From Kineosporia corallincola (GTDB taxonomy: Bacteria > Actinomycetota > Actinomycetes > Actinomycetales > Kineosporiaceae): a stretch of 64,000 bases of DNA. Positions within the stretch are counted from its first letter, which is position 1. Each line of letters opens with the position of its first letter. This document shows, piece after piece, positions 8,918 through 17,448 of this stretch. Position numbers and translations under genes: made by a program. Location: assembly GCF_018499875.1 (NCBI RefSeq), contig NZ_JAHBAY010000002.1, positions 124,001-188,000 on the forward strand, in the 5' to 3' direction. The notes under the pieces were generated by a model. It saw only the letters and a program-made list of their open reading frames with translations, searched no databases and was not told the DNA's origin.

Positions 8918-9449
8918 ACACACCGGTGAGCGGATCGCCGGTGGTCCAGGCGGCGCTGTAGGGCCCCGGGCCGGTGTCGGCCGCGCCCGCGAACGCGACG
9001 ACTGCCCGTCTCGGCACGGGATCGGGCAGGTCGTCCAGGCCGGGCAGGTCGAGCAGTTCGCCGAGTGCCTCGGTGAGCTCCTCCTCGCACGAGAACCGCT
9101 GCCTCAGAACAGTCTCCAGCGCGGCGGCCCGATCCGGCACCCCGAACAACCCGGTCAGCAGGCCGGCAGCCTCGACCACCGAGCCGGACACCGGCCCGGC
9201 CCACGGCCACAGCACACGCGCCTCGCGCTCGCCGTCACTGACGTGCAGGTGCACCCCGTCCTCGGCCTCGGAGTCGTCGTGCACGTCCACGAACGCCACC
9301 CCGGGGCCCGTCACCTCGCGCGCCCGCACGGACGGGCCGACGTCGGGGCGGACCGGCGTCCATCCGTCCGGCGACGTCGGCCCGGCAAAAGCCCGAACCG
9401 GCCGGTGCCGCGCGAGAATCAGCAGATCAGGGCGGCCCATACGAACCAT
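8838..9449 (-). CDS. hypothetical protein, acidic
   Basis: An open frame of about 200 residues that I do not recognise. The middle (roughly residues 40-160) is acidic and has protein-like spacing of hydrophobics: VAFVDVHDDSEAEDG, then LLTGLFGVPDRAAALETVL, EELTEALGELLDL. There is no signal peptide or membrane segment. The frame stays open upstream to 9674, but that part is Arg/Ser/Thr-rich and looks non-coding, so I start at ATG 9449 (or ATG 9440). The last 25 or so residues run antisense to the end of the LysR gene, an unusually long convergent overlap (about 80 bases), so either the tail or the gene itself may be spurious. Confidence 0.45.
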   Translation of the reverse strand: MVRMGRPDLLILARHRPVRAFAGPTSPDGWTPVRPDVGPSVRAREVTGPGVAFVDVHDDSEAEDGVHLHVSDGEREARVLWPWAGPVSGSVVEAAGLLTGLFGVPDRAAALETVLRQRFSCEEELTEALGELLDLPGLDDLPDPVPRRAVVAFAGAADTGPGPYSAAWTTGDPLTGVSTVLPRRAQKCCGRSPLGLSPGAGNP

Positions 9450-9675
9450 GACAACCACTGCGCAAGTATGCCTGCTGCCAGAGTCCAGAACTGCCGCCGA
9501 TCTGAACCAGCCGGTCCGCACGGCCCGGCGCGTTCGGTCCAGCTCACTCCTGGGGCAGGCCGAAGTCCCGCACCCCGGTACGGGCCGTAGTCCGCGCCCG
9601 TCGCGGACCGAACCCAGCGGCGTCCCTCCCCGACGGACGACGGCGCCAGAGTCAGGGCATGTGGTCGTGCCCAAA

Positions 9676-9715
9676 CGCTGACGGGCACATCCTGCGGAGG
9701 ATGTGCCCGTCAGCG
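9676..9715 (-). terminator. 18-bp perfect hairpin terminator of the hibernation-factor gene
   Basis: A perfect 18-bp inverted repeat (arms 9676-9693 and 9698-9715) with a four-base loop, lying 24 bases past the stop of the ribosome hibernation gene. It has no T-tail, as is usual for actinobacterial terminators. The symmetry would also stop transcription from the other side. Confidence 0.8.
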
Positions 9716-9738
9716 CTGAATACTCGGCGGAACCCGGT

Positions 9739-10107
9739 TCAGGAAACGATCTCCTCCGGCAGCTCCTGCGACTCCGGCGCCGTGCGGATCGAGTCGCGTC
9801 CGCGGCGGGCCGAGAGCTTGGCCGTGCTGGTCTCCAGCGACTTGGTCAGCTTGTGCAGGGCGCCGTGGTACGCGTCGTGCACGTTGGCGGCCGAGTGGGT
9901 CACCACCACGGACTTCACGCCGGCGATCCGGGCGTCCAGGCCGCAGCGGATGTCGTCGGTCCCCGGTTTGTCACCGTTCTGGTCGCTCAGGTGCACGTCG
10001 ACACGCACCAGCTGCTCGGCGAACCGGGAGAGCGAGCTCTCGAGCTCCTCCTCGATCCAGTCCGTGGCCGTGCGGATGTTCTTGTCGGTCTGAACCTGAA
10101 TCTGCAC
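9739..10107 (-). CDS. hpf: ribosome hibernation-promoting factor, HPF/RaiA-like (short form)
   Basis: A 122-residue protein of the S30AE/sigma-54-modulation family. It starts MQIQVQTDKNI and contains VRVDVHLSDQNG and DIRCGLDARIAG, the beta-strands of the fold that plugs the decoding centre of idle 30S subunits. A Ser/Arg-rich C-terminus follows. It lacks the C-terminal dimerisation domain of long HPF, so it should act like RaiA/YfiA or short HPF rather than drive 100S dimers alone. GTG 10107 follows GGAGG at a good distance. It has its own terminator at 9676-9715. Confidence 0.8.
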   Translation of the reverse strand: MQIQVQTDKNIRTATDWIEEELESSLSRFAEQLVRVDVHLSDQNGDKPGTDDIRCGLDARIAGVKSVVVTHSAANVHDAYHGALHKLTKSLETSTAKLSARRGRDSIRTAPESQELPEEIVS

Positions 10108-10209
10108 GTCTACCTCCGTTGCGATCTTGACGCTGTACGTGAGCGTTCCACAGACCCGGCGATGTCGCGACGGGAGACGTCAGCACACCCCCTGACCTGC
10201 GTCGACGGA

Positions 10210-10857
10210 CTACAGGACGCGTGCGCCCCGCTCCAGGCGCACCACCACGCCGGCGCCGGCGATGGACTCCTCGTCGTGCGTCACGCACGCCACCGCGGCG
10301 CCGCGCGCGGCCTCGGCGGCCAGCATCTCGCGGGTGCGCTCGCGGCTGTCGGCGTCCAGCCCGGCGGCCGGTTCGTCGAGCAGGAAGATCCTCGCCTGCC
10401 GGGCGATTCCCTGCGCCAGTAGCGCCCTTTGGCGCTGGCCGCCGGACAGGGCCGAGAACGGCCGCGCCGCCAGGTCCGCCAGCTGCACGCGCTCCAGTGC
10501 GTCCTGAACCTGAAGACGCCGCTGAGCTCGCGTCGGGCGGGTGGCCCGGGGTGCGCGGGCGTTCCACGTGCCCATCGTCACCACGTCGCGCACGGTCAGC
10601 GGCAGGGCGTCGGGGGCGGCCGGACGCTGCACGACCAGGGCCACCTGCCCGGCCCGCTCCACCGAGCCGGCCCCGGGCGTGCGCACCCCGGCGAGGATCT
10701 CGACCAGCGTCGACTTGCCCGCCCCGTTGGGACCGGCGATCGCGGTCAGCGTGCCCCAGCCCAGGTCGATGTCGACGCCGTGCAGCACCGGCACGTCGTC
10801 GTAGGAGAAGTGCAGGTTGCGGGCACGGACGGCGGTCTCAGCGGGCTCAGCGTTCAC
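10210..10857 (-). CDS. aztA: zinc ABC transporter ATP-binding protein AztA
   Basis: A 215-residue ABC ATPase that would power zinc import through AztB. Walker A (GPNGAGKST), the signature LSGGQRQR, Walker B (IFLLDEP) and the switch His (CVTHDEE) are all present. It lies back-to-back with aztB, and the genes for the zinc-binding proteins follow aztB, as in Azt systems. GTG 10857 has no clear ribosome binding site; it lies just downstream (on its strand) of the Zur-like box at 10878-10892, so the transcript leader is very short or absent. Zinc specificity rests on the aztC and aztD neighbours. Confidence 0.85.
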   Translation of the reverse strand: MNAEPAETAVRARNLHFSYDDVPVLHGVDIDLGWGTLTAIAGPNGAGKSTLVEILAGVRTPGAGSVERAGQVALVVQRPAAPDALPLTVRDVVTMGTWNARAPRATRPTRAQRRLQVQDALERVQLADLAARPFSALSGGQRQRALLAQGIARQARIFLLDEPAAGLDADSRERTREMLAAEAARGAAVACVTHDEESIAGAGVVVRLERGARVL

Positions 10858-10877
10858 GGGCCCAGCTTAAACGAAAT

Positions 10878-10892
10878 TGAGAACGATTATCA
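10878..10892. promoter_or_regulatory. Zur-like operator between aztA and aztB
   Basis: TGAGAACGATTATCA is a 7-1-7 imperfect palindrome in the 56-base gap between two divergent zinc-uptake genes (half-sites TGATAAT and TGAGAAC, five of seven matching). It resembles the TGATAATNATTATCA-type boxes bound by the zinc repressor Zur, and its A+T content stands out. A single box could repress both directions when zinc is plentiful. No zur gene is in the window. Confidence 0.65.
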
Positions 10893-10913
10893 TTCATGTG
10901 TAAGGTGCGGATC

Positions 10914-11780
10914 GTGCAGTGGTTGACCGATCCGTTCAGCGTGAGCTTCGTCCTGCGTGCCCTCGTCGGAGGTGCGCTCGTCGCGGTGATCTGCGGCGTT
11001 GTCGGAACCTGGGTGGTGATCCGCGGAATGGCCTTCCTGGGCGAGGCGATCGGCCACGGCATGCTGCCCGGGGTCGCCCTGGCCACCGTGGCCGGCGCCC
11101 CCGTCATGCTCGGTGGCGCGATCAGCGCGATCACCATGAGCGCGCTCATCGGTGTGCTGCAACGCCGCGGCCGCCTGTCCTACGACACCAGCATCGGGCT
11201 GCTGTTCGTGGGCATGCTCTCGCTGGGCGTCATCATCGTGTCGCACTCGCGCAGCTTCGCCACCGACGCCACCGCCATGCTGTTCGGCGACATCCTCGCC
11301 ATCGACGGCCACGACCTCGTAACCCTCATCATCGTCACCGTTTTCGCCACCTCGGTCGCCGTGGTGATGCACCGCAACTTCGTCGCCCTGGCCTTCGACG
11401 CCCGCATCGCCCAGACCCTCGGGCTGCGCCCGCACCTCGCGCAGCTGGCGCTGGTCGGCCTCGTCACCCTGGCCGTGGTCTCCTCGTTCCAGGCCGTCGG
11501 CAGCCTGCTGGTGGTCGGGCTCCTGCTCGCCCCCGCCGTCGCCGCCGGCCCATGGACCACCACGATCCCCGCCCGCATGCTCCTGGCCATCGCCTTCGGC
11601 GTGCTGTCGGTGGCCACCGGGCTGCTGTGCTCCTGGTACGCCGAAACCGCCGCCGGCGCCTCGATCGCGGCCACCGCGATCGTCCTCGCCGCCGCGTCCG
11701 GAACCCTCGCCCCCCTGCGACGCGGAAACAAAGTCCCCGAGCGGCGTCCCCGCACCGAACCCGTCGCGCTCGACTCGTGA
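10914..11780 (+). CDS. aztB: zinc ABC transporter permease AztB
   Basis: An integral membrane permease of the ABC-3 (ZnuB/MntB) family, about 288 residues with roughly eight hydrophobic segments. Family features include GTWVVIRGMAFLGEAIGHGMLPGVA near the N-terminus and VGSLLVVGLLLAPAVAA in the C-terminal half. I prefer GTG 10914 (VQWLTDPF) because members of this family begin near that point and AAGG lies 8 bases upstream; ATG 10896 gives a protein six residues longer but almost touches the Zur-like box. The stop overlaps the aztD GTG by 4 bases, so the genes are probably translationally coupled. Confidence 0.87.
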   Translation: MQWLTDPFSVSFVLRALVGGALVAVICGVVGTWVVIRGMAFLGEAIGHGMLPGVALATVAGAPVMLGGAISAITMSALIGVLQRRGRLSYDTSIGLLFVGMLSLGVIIVSHSRSFATDATAMLFGDILAIDGHDLVTLIIVTVFATSVAVVMHRNFVALAFDARIAQTLGLRPHLAQLALVGLVTLAVVSSFQAVGSLLVVGLLLAPAVAAGPWTTTIPARMLLAIAFGVLSVATGLLCSWYAETAAGASIAATAIVLAAASGTLAPLRRGNKVPERRPRTEPVALDS

Positions 11781-13042
11781 ACCAGAAAGTGACGATGCAC
11801 CAGCGAATTCCACCGGCTCCGACCATCACGGCCCTGGCCACCGCCGCCCTGCTCGCCCTGGCCGGCTGCGCCACGGCGTCCACCCCCGAAACCCCGGCGT
11901 CACAAGCGTCCTCAACGCAGGCACACGGTGCGATCGAGGGAGCGAGTGAGGTCGCCGAGCCGCAACTGCACCTGGTCTCCCTCGACGCGAGCGGGCAGGT
12001 GTCCCTGCTCGACCTGCTGGAGGGAACCGAAACCGCGCTGGACGCCGTCGAACCCGCCGATCAGGTCACCACCGACGGCCGCTACGTGTTCGCCGCCGAC
12101 GCCTCCGGCGTGAGCATCCTCGACAGCGGCGTGTGGACCTGGGACCACGTCGACCACTTCCACTACTACCGTTCCGGGGCAACGACTCTCGGGCGCCTGG
12201 ACGGCGACGGCATTGCCAGTGTCGCCACCGGCATGCTGTCCACCGCCGGCACCACGGGCGTGTTCTTCCCCGGCTCCGGCGACGCCGTCCTGCTCGACAA
12301 CCAGGCCCTGTCGGACGGCGAGATCACCGAGACCCTGCGCGTGACCGGCACTCCGCACGACGGCCTGGCCGCGCCGCTGGGCGAGGGCGCGGTCGTCAGC
12401 CGTAGTGACGACGGAACCTCCGCCACGCGGCTCGACGCCGTCGGCGCCGACGGCTCGACGATCACCTCGATCGCCTGCCCGCACGCCTCCGGCACCATCA
12501 CCACCCGCCTCGCCCTGGTGATCGGCTGCTCGGACGGCGCGGTCCTGGCCACCTTCGAGGGCGAGAACCCGGTGCTGGAACGGGTTCCGTACCCCTCCGG
12601 AGACGACGCCCCGGCCACCGTCTTCGCCGCGCGCAAGGGACGCCCGACCGTCGCCGGCATCGGTGACGGCCAGGGCATCTGGCTGCTGGACACCCGCGAG
12701 CGCAGCTGGGACCGGCTGGAGACCACCACCGGCGTGGTCGCGGCCGCCGCCGTGGACGACGCCGGCGAGCACGTCGTCGCGATCGGGGAGGACGGCACCG
12801 TGCAGGTCTACGACGCCGGGACCGGCGAGCAGCTCGCCGTCACCGAACCGCTGCTGGCCACCAGCCTCGCCGACCCGGACCTGGCCGGCGGCGTGAGCGT
12901 CACGGTGGACGCCCAGCGCGCCTACGTGAACGCCGCCGCCGAGGGCGTGGTGTACGAGATCGACTACGCCGACCAGGCCCGCGTGGCACGCACGCTCACC
13001 ATGCCCACCGTTCCTGTTCATCTCGCGGAGACCGGACGATGA
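11777..13042 (+). CDS. aztD: zinc metallochaperone AztD, lipoprotein (copy 1)
   Basis: About 421 residues, a repeat-built beta-propeller exported as a lipoprotein (lipobox LAGC near residue 36). In characterised Azt systems AztD is a periplasmic chaperone that hands zinc to AztC. Possible metal-binding residues include a His-rich DHVDHFHYY, a TPHDG motif and CPH. GTG 11777 overlaps the aztB stop (GTGA); ATG 11795 is a reasonable alternative with a tidier signal peptide. The 3' end overlaps aztC by ATGA. A paralogue with the same TPH-G and C-P-H elements, but without HFHYY, follows aztC at 13983. Confidence 0.82.
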   Translation: MNQKVTMHQRIPPAPTITALATAALLALAGCATASTPETPASQASSTQAHGAIEGASEVAEPQLHLVSLDASGQVSLLDLLEGTETALDAVEPADQVTTDGRYVFAADASGVSILDSGVWTWDHVDHFHYYRSGATTLGRLDGDGIASVATGMLSTAGTTGVFFPGSGDAVLLDNQALSDGEITETLRVTGTPHDGLAAPLGEGAVVSRSDDGTSATRLDAVGADGSTITSIACPHASGTITTRLALVIGCSDGAVLATFEGENPVLERVPYPSGDDAPATVFAARKGRPTVAGIGDGQGIWLLDTRERSWDRLETTTGVVAAAAVDDAGEHVVAIGEDGTVQVYDAGTGEQLAVTEPLLATSLADPDLAGGVSVTVDAQRAYVNAAAEGVVYEIDYADQARVARTLTMPTVPVHLAETGR

Positions 13043-13950
13043 AACCCTTCCGGATCACGGTTCTCGTCGCGGCCGCCGCGCTCGGGCTGGCCGGGTGCAC
13101 CCAGACGACGGACAGCAAGGGCCCACGGGTCGTCGTCACCACGAACATCCTCGGCGATGTGGTGGAGGAGGTGCTGGGGGAGCAGGCCGAGGTGACCACG
13201 CTGATGCAGCCGGACGCCGACCCGCACTCCTTCGAGATCTCCGCCCGGCAGGCGGCGGCCATGGACGACGCGGACCTGGTCGTCTCCAACGGACTCGGCC
13301 TGGAGGAGGGCCTCCAGCAGCACCTGGACCGGGCCTCGGCCGCCGGTGCGCCCACGCTCGTGGCCGGTGACGTCATCGACGTCGTCCCCTATGCCTCCGG
13401 CGACGCCGAAGGCAGTCCCGACCCGCACTTCTGGACCGACCCGGCCGCCATGATCGACGTCGTCGACGCCCTGGAGGCCTCCGCGGCCGGCATCGACGGC
13501 ATCGACACCACCCTCCTGGCCGACAGCGCCGACACCTACCGCCAGCAGCTGGCCGACCTCGACACCGAGATGACCACCGCGTTCGCGGCGATCCCCGCCG
13601 ACCGCCGCGCGCTCGTCACCAATCATCACGTGTTCGGTTACCTCGCCGAACGTTTCGGATTCCAGATCGTCGGCGCCGTGATCCCCGGCGGCACCACCCT
13701 GGCCGCCCCCAGTGCGGCCGACCTGCGCGACCTCACCGCCGCCATCGAAAAGTCTGGCGTGCCGGCGATCTTCGCCGAGTCGTCCCAGCCCGACCGGCTC
13801 GTGCAGGTCCTCGCCGACGAGGCCGACGTCGACGTCGACGTGATCGAGCTGTTCACCGAGTCCCTCACCGCCGCCGACGGCGACGCCCCCACCTACCTCG
13901 ACCTGATGCGCGCGAACACCGAGCGTATCGCTCGCGGTCTGAGTCCCTGA
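13039..13950 (+). CDS. aztC: zinc ABC transporter substrate-binding lipoprotein AztC
   Basis: A 303-residue cluster A-I (ZnuA-like) metal-binding protein. The signal sequence ends in lipobox LAGC, so it should be lipid-anchored outside the membrane. Expected zinc ligands are visible: His in DPHSFE, His in DPHFW, His in NHHVFGYLAERFG and a late Asp. The long His/Asp-rich loop typical of ZnuA is missing, as in AztC, which instead relies on AztD to load zinc. It is coupled to the upstream aztD by ATGA, and a second aztD starts 32 bases after its stop. Confidence 0.88.
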   Translation: MKPFRITVLVAAAALGLAGCTQTTDSKGPRVVVTTNILGDVVEEVLGEQAEVTTLMQPDADPHSFEISARQAAAMDDADLVVSNGLGLEEGLQQHLDRASAAGAPTLVAGDVIDVVPYASGDAEGSPDPHFWTDPAAMIDVVDALEASAAGIDGIDTTLLADSADTYRQQLADLDTEMTTAFAAIPADRRALVTNHHVFGYLAERFGFQIVGAVIPGGTTLAAPSAADLRDLTAAIEKSGVPAIFAESSQPDRLVQVLADEADVDVDVIELFTESLTAADGDAPTYLDLMRANTERIARGLSP

Positions 13951-13982
13951 AAACCGTTCCGACAGAGAGAGAAACACCGCAC

Positions 13983-15188
13983 ATGAGATCCCCCCGCAAC
14001 ACCCGCCGTGCGGCCCTGGCGGCCCTGGTCGGCATCACCCTGATCACCACCGCCTGCGGATCCGACGCTCAGGATGCTGAACCGGCCTCCACCGCAAGTT
14101 CTTCCACCAATCCCGAGGGACGCGTGGCCGTCTCCTACGAGGGCGGCGTCGCCGTGCTCGACGCGGCCACCCTCGACGTGGTGCAGCAGTTCGGCACCGA
14201 GGAGTTCACCCGGCTGAACGCCGCCGGTGACGGCAGGCACGTGCTCGTCACCACCTCCGCCGGATTCCAGCTGCTCGACACCGTCGCCCCCGAGCTGACC
14301 GCCCTCACCTACCCCGCCACCACGGCCGGGCACGTGGTGCGGCACGCCGGCAAGACCGTCCTGTTCGACGACGGCACCGGCACCACCACCATCGTCGAGA
14401 CCTCCGAGCTGGCCACGGCCACCGGCACGCTGCCCGAGGCGACGACCTACACCTCGAAGACGCCGCACCACGGCGTGTCCATCCAGCTGGAAGACGGCAC
14501 GCTGCTGACCACCGTCGGCGACGAGACCACCCGCACCGGCGCCCTGGCCCTCGAACCCCAGGGCGAGGACTGGAAGCAGATCGCCTCCGACAGCTCGTGC
14601 CCCGGCATCCACGGTGAGGGCACCGCCGCCGGCGAGGCCGTGATCTTCGGCTGTGAGGACGGCGCCCTGCTGTTCCACGACGGCGAGTTCGAGAAGTTCA
14701 CCGCCCCCGACGAATACGGTCGCATGGGCAACGCCTTCGTCTCGGAGACCAGCCCGATCGTGGTCGGCGACTACAAGAACGACCCCGACGCCGAGGGCTA
14801 CCTGCTCGACGCCGTCACCCTGATCGACACCGAGCGGGGCGACTACCAGGTCGTGCAGCTGCCGGAGGATGTGCAGTACACGTTCCGGGACGTCGCCCGC
14901 GGCCCGGACGACCTGGCCTACATCCTGGCCACCGACGGCGCCATCCACGTGCTCGATCCCGAAAGTGGCGAGCTGGTCGAGGAATTCCCGGTCGTCGATG
15001 CCTGGGAAGGCCCGGCCGAGTGGCAGGACCCGCACCCGGCCATCGTCGCCGACGGCGACATCGCCTACGTCACCGAGCCCGCCGAGAAGGCCGTGCACGC
15101 GGTGGACCTGACCACCGGCGAGGTCACCGCCTCGGTCACCCTCGACCAGGTGCCCAACGAGATCGCGGCCACGCTCGGCGCGCACTGA
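13983..15188 (+). CDS. aztD: zinc metallochaperone AztD, lipoprotein (copy 2)
   Basis: A 401-residue propeller lipoprotein (signal sequence ending ITTAC). It shares with the first AztD the TPHHG motif and a CP..H stretch, plus the same sequence of repeated DG-containing strands. Where copy 1 reads DHFHYY this one reads GHVVRHAGKTVLF, so the metal site differs. A GA-rich ribosome binding region precedes ATG 13983. It ends the operon, which is closed by the strong hairpin at 15257-15288. Two AztD chaperones around one AztC is unusual; they may load at different zinc levels, or one may store zinc. Confidence 0.8.
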   Translation: MRSPRNTRRAALAALVGITLITTACGSDAQDAEPASTASSSTNPEGRVAVSYEGGVAVLDAATLDVVQQFGTEEFTRLNAAGDGRHVLVTTSAGFQLLDTVAPELTALTYPATTAGHVVRHAGKTVLFDDGTGTTTIVETSELATATGTLPEATTYTSKTPHHGVSIQLEDGTLLTTVGDETTRTGALALEPQGEDWKQIASDSSCPGIHGEGTAAGEAVIFGCEDGALLFHDGEFEKFTAPDEYGRMGNAFVSETSPIVVGDYKNDPDAEGYLLDAVTLIDTERGDYQVVQLPEDVQYTFRDVARGPDDLAYILATDGAIHVLDPESGELVEEFPVVDAWEGPAEWQDPHPAIVADGDIAYVTEPAEKAVHAVDLTTGEVTASVTLDQVPNEIAATLGAH

Positions 15189-15256
15189 GGTTCCGGACGC
15201 ACCGAGGTTCCGGGCGCACCGAGGTCCTCGGGCACCTGCTGAGTCCCTGAACCACG

Positions 15257-15288
15257 AGGGCCCGCAGCACCGTTGTGCTGCGGGCCCT
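15257..15288. terminator. bidirectional hairpin terminator between azt operon and ptrB
   Basis: A perfect 14-bp stem (arms 15257-15270 and 15275-15288) with a CGTT loop, followed on the plus strand by TT. It sits between two convergent genes, aztD (stop 15188) and oligopeptidase B (stop 15305), and can serve both. Just before it, 15187-15235, are imperfect direct repeats of GAGGTTCCGG(A/G)CGCACC. Confidence 0.8.
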
Positions 15289-15304
15289 TTCGGATGCGGT
15301 GAGG

Positions 15305-17383
15305 TTACGCCGAGGCCTTCAGTGCCCGCTCCAGAATCCAGGCGTAGACCATCGCCTCGTCCTTCCAGGAGTCGTAACGCCCCGACGGCCCACCGTGACC
15401 GGCGCCCATCTCGACCTTCATCACCACCTGGTTCGGCCCGGTGTTGTGCTCACGCAGCTTCTGCACCCACTTGGCCGGCTCCCAGTAACTCACCCGCGGG
15501 TCGTTCAGGCCCGCGGTGACCAGGATCGAGGGGTACGCGGCGTCCACCACGTTGTCGTAGGGGGAGTAGCTCTTCAGCACCGGATAGAACTTCTCCTCCT
15601 CCGGGTTGCCCCACTCCTCGTACTCGTGCACCGTCAGCGGCAGCGACGGGTCGAGCATGGTGGTGAGCACGTCGACGAACGGCACCTCCGCGATCACCCC
15701 GGCGAACAGGTCGGGCCGCAGGTTCGTCACCGCGCCCATCAGCAGCCCGCCCGCACTGCCGCCCCGGGCGATCAGGGACGACGGGGAGGTGTAGCCCTCG
15801 TTCACCAGATGCTCGGCCACGGCCACGAAATCGCTGAACGTGTTGGGCTTCTTCTCGAACTTGCCGTCTTCGTACCACAGCCGGCCCAGGTCACCGCCGC
15901 CGCGCACGTGCGCGATCGCGAACACGAAACCCCGGTCGAGCAGGCTCAGGCGGAACGACGAGAAGTACGGGTCGGTCGAGATCTCGTAGGCGCCGTAGCC
16001 GTACAGCAGCGCCGGCCCGCCGGCCTTGGCCCGGTCGGCCCGGTACACCAGCGACACCGGCACCTCGACCCCGTCGGCCGCCTTCGCCCACACCCGCTCC
16101 GTGGTGTATGCCGAGGGGTCGTAGTCGCCCAGCACCGGCTGCTGCTTCAGCAGCGTGCGCTCACCGGTGCGCAGGTCGTACTCGTACACCGAGCGCGGCG
16201 TGACCAGCGACGTGTACGCGTAACGCACCACGTGCGTGTCGAACTCGGCGTTGCCGCTGGCCCCGGCGGTGTACACGGTCTCGGGCTGCTCCATCACCGA
16301 GTGCGTGCCGGTGGCCAGCTCGTACAGCGCGATGCGCGCGGTGCCCTCGGCCCGCTCGGACAGGATCAGGTGCCCGGCCATCGTCTCGGCACCGTCGAGC
16401 TTCACGTCGGGCCGGTGCGCGATCACCTCGCTCCAGTGCTCGCGCCGGGTGCTGCCCACCGGCGTGACCATCAGCCGGAAGTTCGGCGCGTCCTCGTTGG
16501 TGAGCACGTAGAACTCGTCGCGCCCGGCGTCCTGGTAGTGCGACAGGTGGTACTCGACGCCCTGCACCCGCGGCTCGAACACGGTGAACTCGCCGTACGG
16601 GTCGTCGGCGCGCAGCACCCAGCTCTCCGAGGTCAGCGAGCTGCCCAGCGAGATGACCAGGTACTCCTCGCTCTTGGAGCCGCCGATGCCGACGAAGAAC
16701 CGCTCGTCGTCCTCCTGGAACACCTTGACGTCGGCGTCGGCGGGGGTGCCGAGCACGTGCCGCCACACCTGGTGGGGACGCTTGGCCTCGTCCTGGCGCG
16801 TGTAGAACAGCACGCTGCCGTCACGGCTCCAGGTGGCGCCGTAGTAGACGCCCTCGATCACGTCGTCGAGGTCGGTGCCGGTGGCGAGGTCACGCACCCG
16901 CAGGGTGAAGGTCTCGCTGCCGGTGAGGTCGGTGGAGTAGGCCAGCCGGTCGCCGGCCGCCGAGACGGAGAACGCGCCGAGGGAGAAGAACTCGGCGTCG
17001 CCGGCCACCTCGTTCTGGTCGAGCAGCACCACCTCGTCGGGGCCGGGCGCGCCGTCGACGTCGGCCTTGCGGCAGCTGATGCCGTACTGGCGGCCCTCCT
17101 CGGTGCGGCTGTAGTACCACCAGCCGTGCCGGCGCACCGGCACCGACAGGTCGGTCTCCTGGATGCGGGAGCGGAACTCCTCGAACAGCTCCTGCTGGAG
17201 GCCGTCGGTGCCCTCGAGGTACTGCCCGAGGTAGGCGTTCTCCGCCTCGAGCAGCGCGATGACCTCAGGGTCGGTCTTCTCCCGCAGCCAGTGCCAGTCG
17301 TCGGTGCGGTCGTCGCCGTGCTTGCTGAGAACGGTCGGGCGCTTGGGCGCCACCGGGGCGCTGCTCTTGTCGGTGGGAGTCAC
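15305..17383 (-). CDS. ptrB: oligopeptidase B (S9 prolyl oligopeptidase family)
   Basis: A cytoplasmic serine peptidase of about 692 residues that cleaves short peptides, usually after Arg or Lys. The N-terminal half is a seven-bladed propeller (for example YYGATWSRDGSVLFYT) and the C-terminal 260 residues are an alpha/beta-hydrolase. Triad: Ser in GGSAGG, Asp in GLNDPRVSYWEP, His in GAGHGG. The acidic stretches of oligopeptidase B favour it over prolyl endopeptidase. GTG 17383 is chosen by family alignment; the frame extends six codons to GTG 17401 and neither has a clear ribosome binding site. It has no operon partners. Confidence 0.9.
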   Translation of the reverse strand: MTPTDKSSAPVAPKRPTVLSKHGDDRTDDWHWLREKTDPEVIALLEAENAYLGQYLEGTDGLQQELFEEFRSRIQETDLSVPVRRHGWWYYSRTEEGRQYGISCRKADVDGAPGPDEVVLLDQNEVAGDAEFFSLGAFSVSAAGDRLAYSTDLTGSETFTLRVRDLATGTDLDDVIEGVYYGATWSRDGSVLFYTRQDEAKRPHQVWRHVLGTPADADVKVFQEDDERFFVGIGGSKSEEYLVISLGSSLTSESWVLRADDPYGEFTVFEPRVQGVEYHLSHYQDAGRDEFYVLTNEDAPNFRLMVTPVGSTRREHWSEVIAHRPDVKLDGAETMAGHLILSERAEGTARIALYELATGTHSVMEQPETVYTAGASGNAEFDTHVVRYAYTSLVTPRSVYEYDLRTGERTLLKQQPVLGDYDPSAYTTERVWAKAADGVEVPVSLVYRADRAKAGGPALLYGYGAYEISTDPYFSSFRLSLLDRGFVFAIAHVRGGGDLGRLWYEDGKFEKKPNTFSDFVAVAEHLVNEGYTSPSSLIARGGSAGGLLMGAVTNLRPDLFAGVIAEVPFVDVLTTMLDPSLPLTVHEYEEWGNPEEEKFYPVLKSYSPYDNVVDAAYPSILVTAGLNDPRVSYWEPAKWVQKLREHNTGPNQVVMKVEMGAGHGGPSGRYDSWKDEAMVYAWILERALKASA

Positions 17384-17448
17384 GGCATCAGCTTGCCGCA
17401 CGGGTCCGACATTCTTCGACGGACTCCGCTACCGGCTAAACGGGAGTG

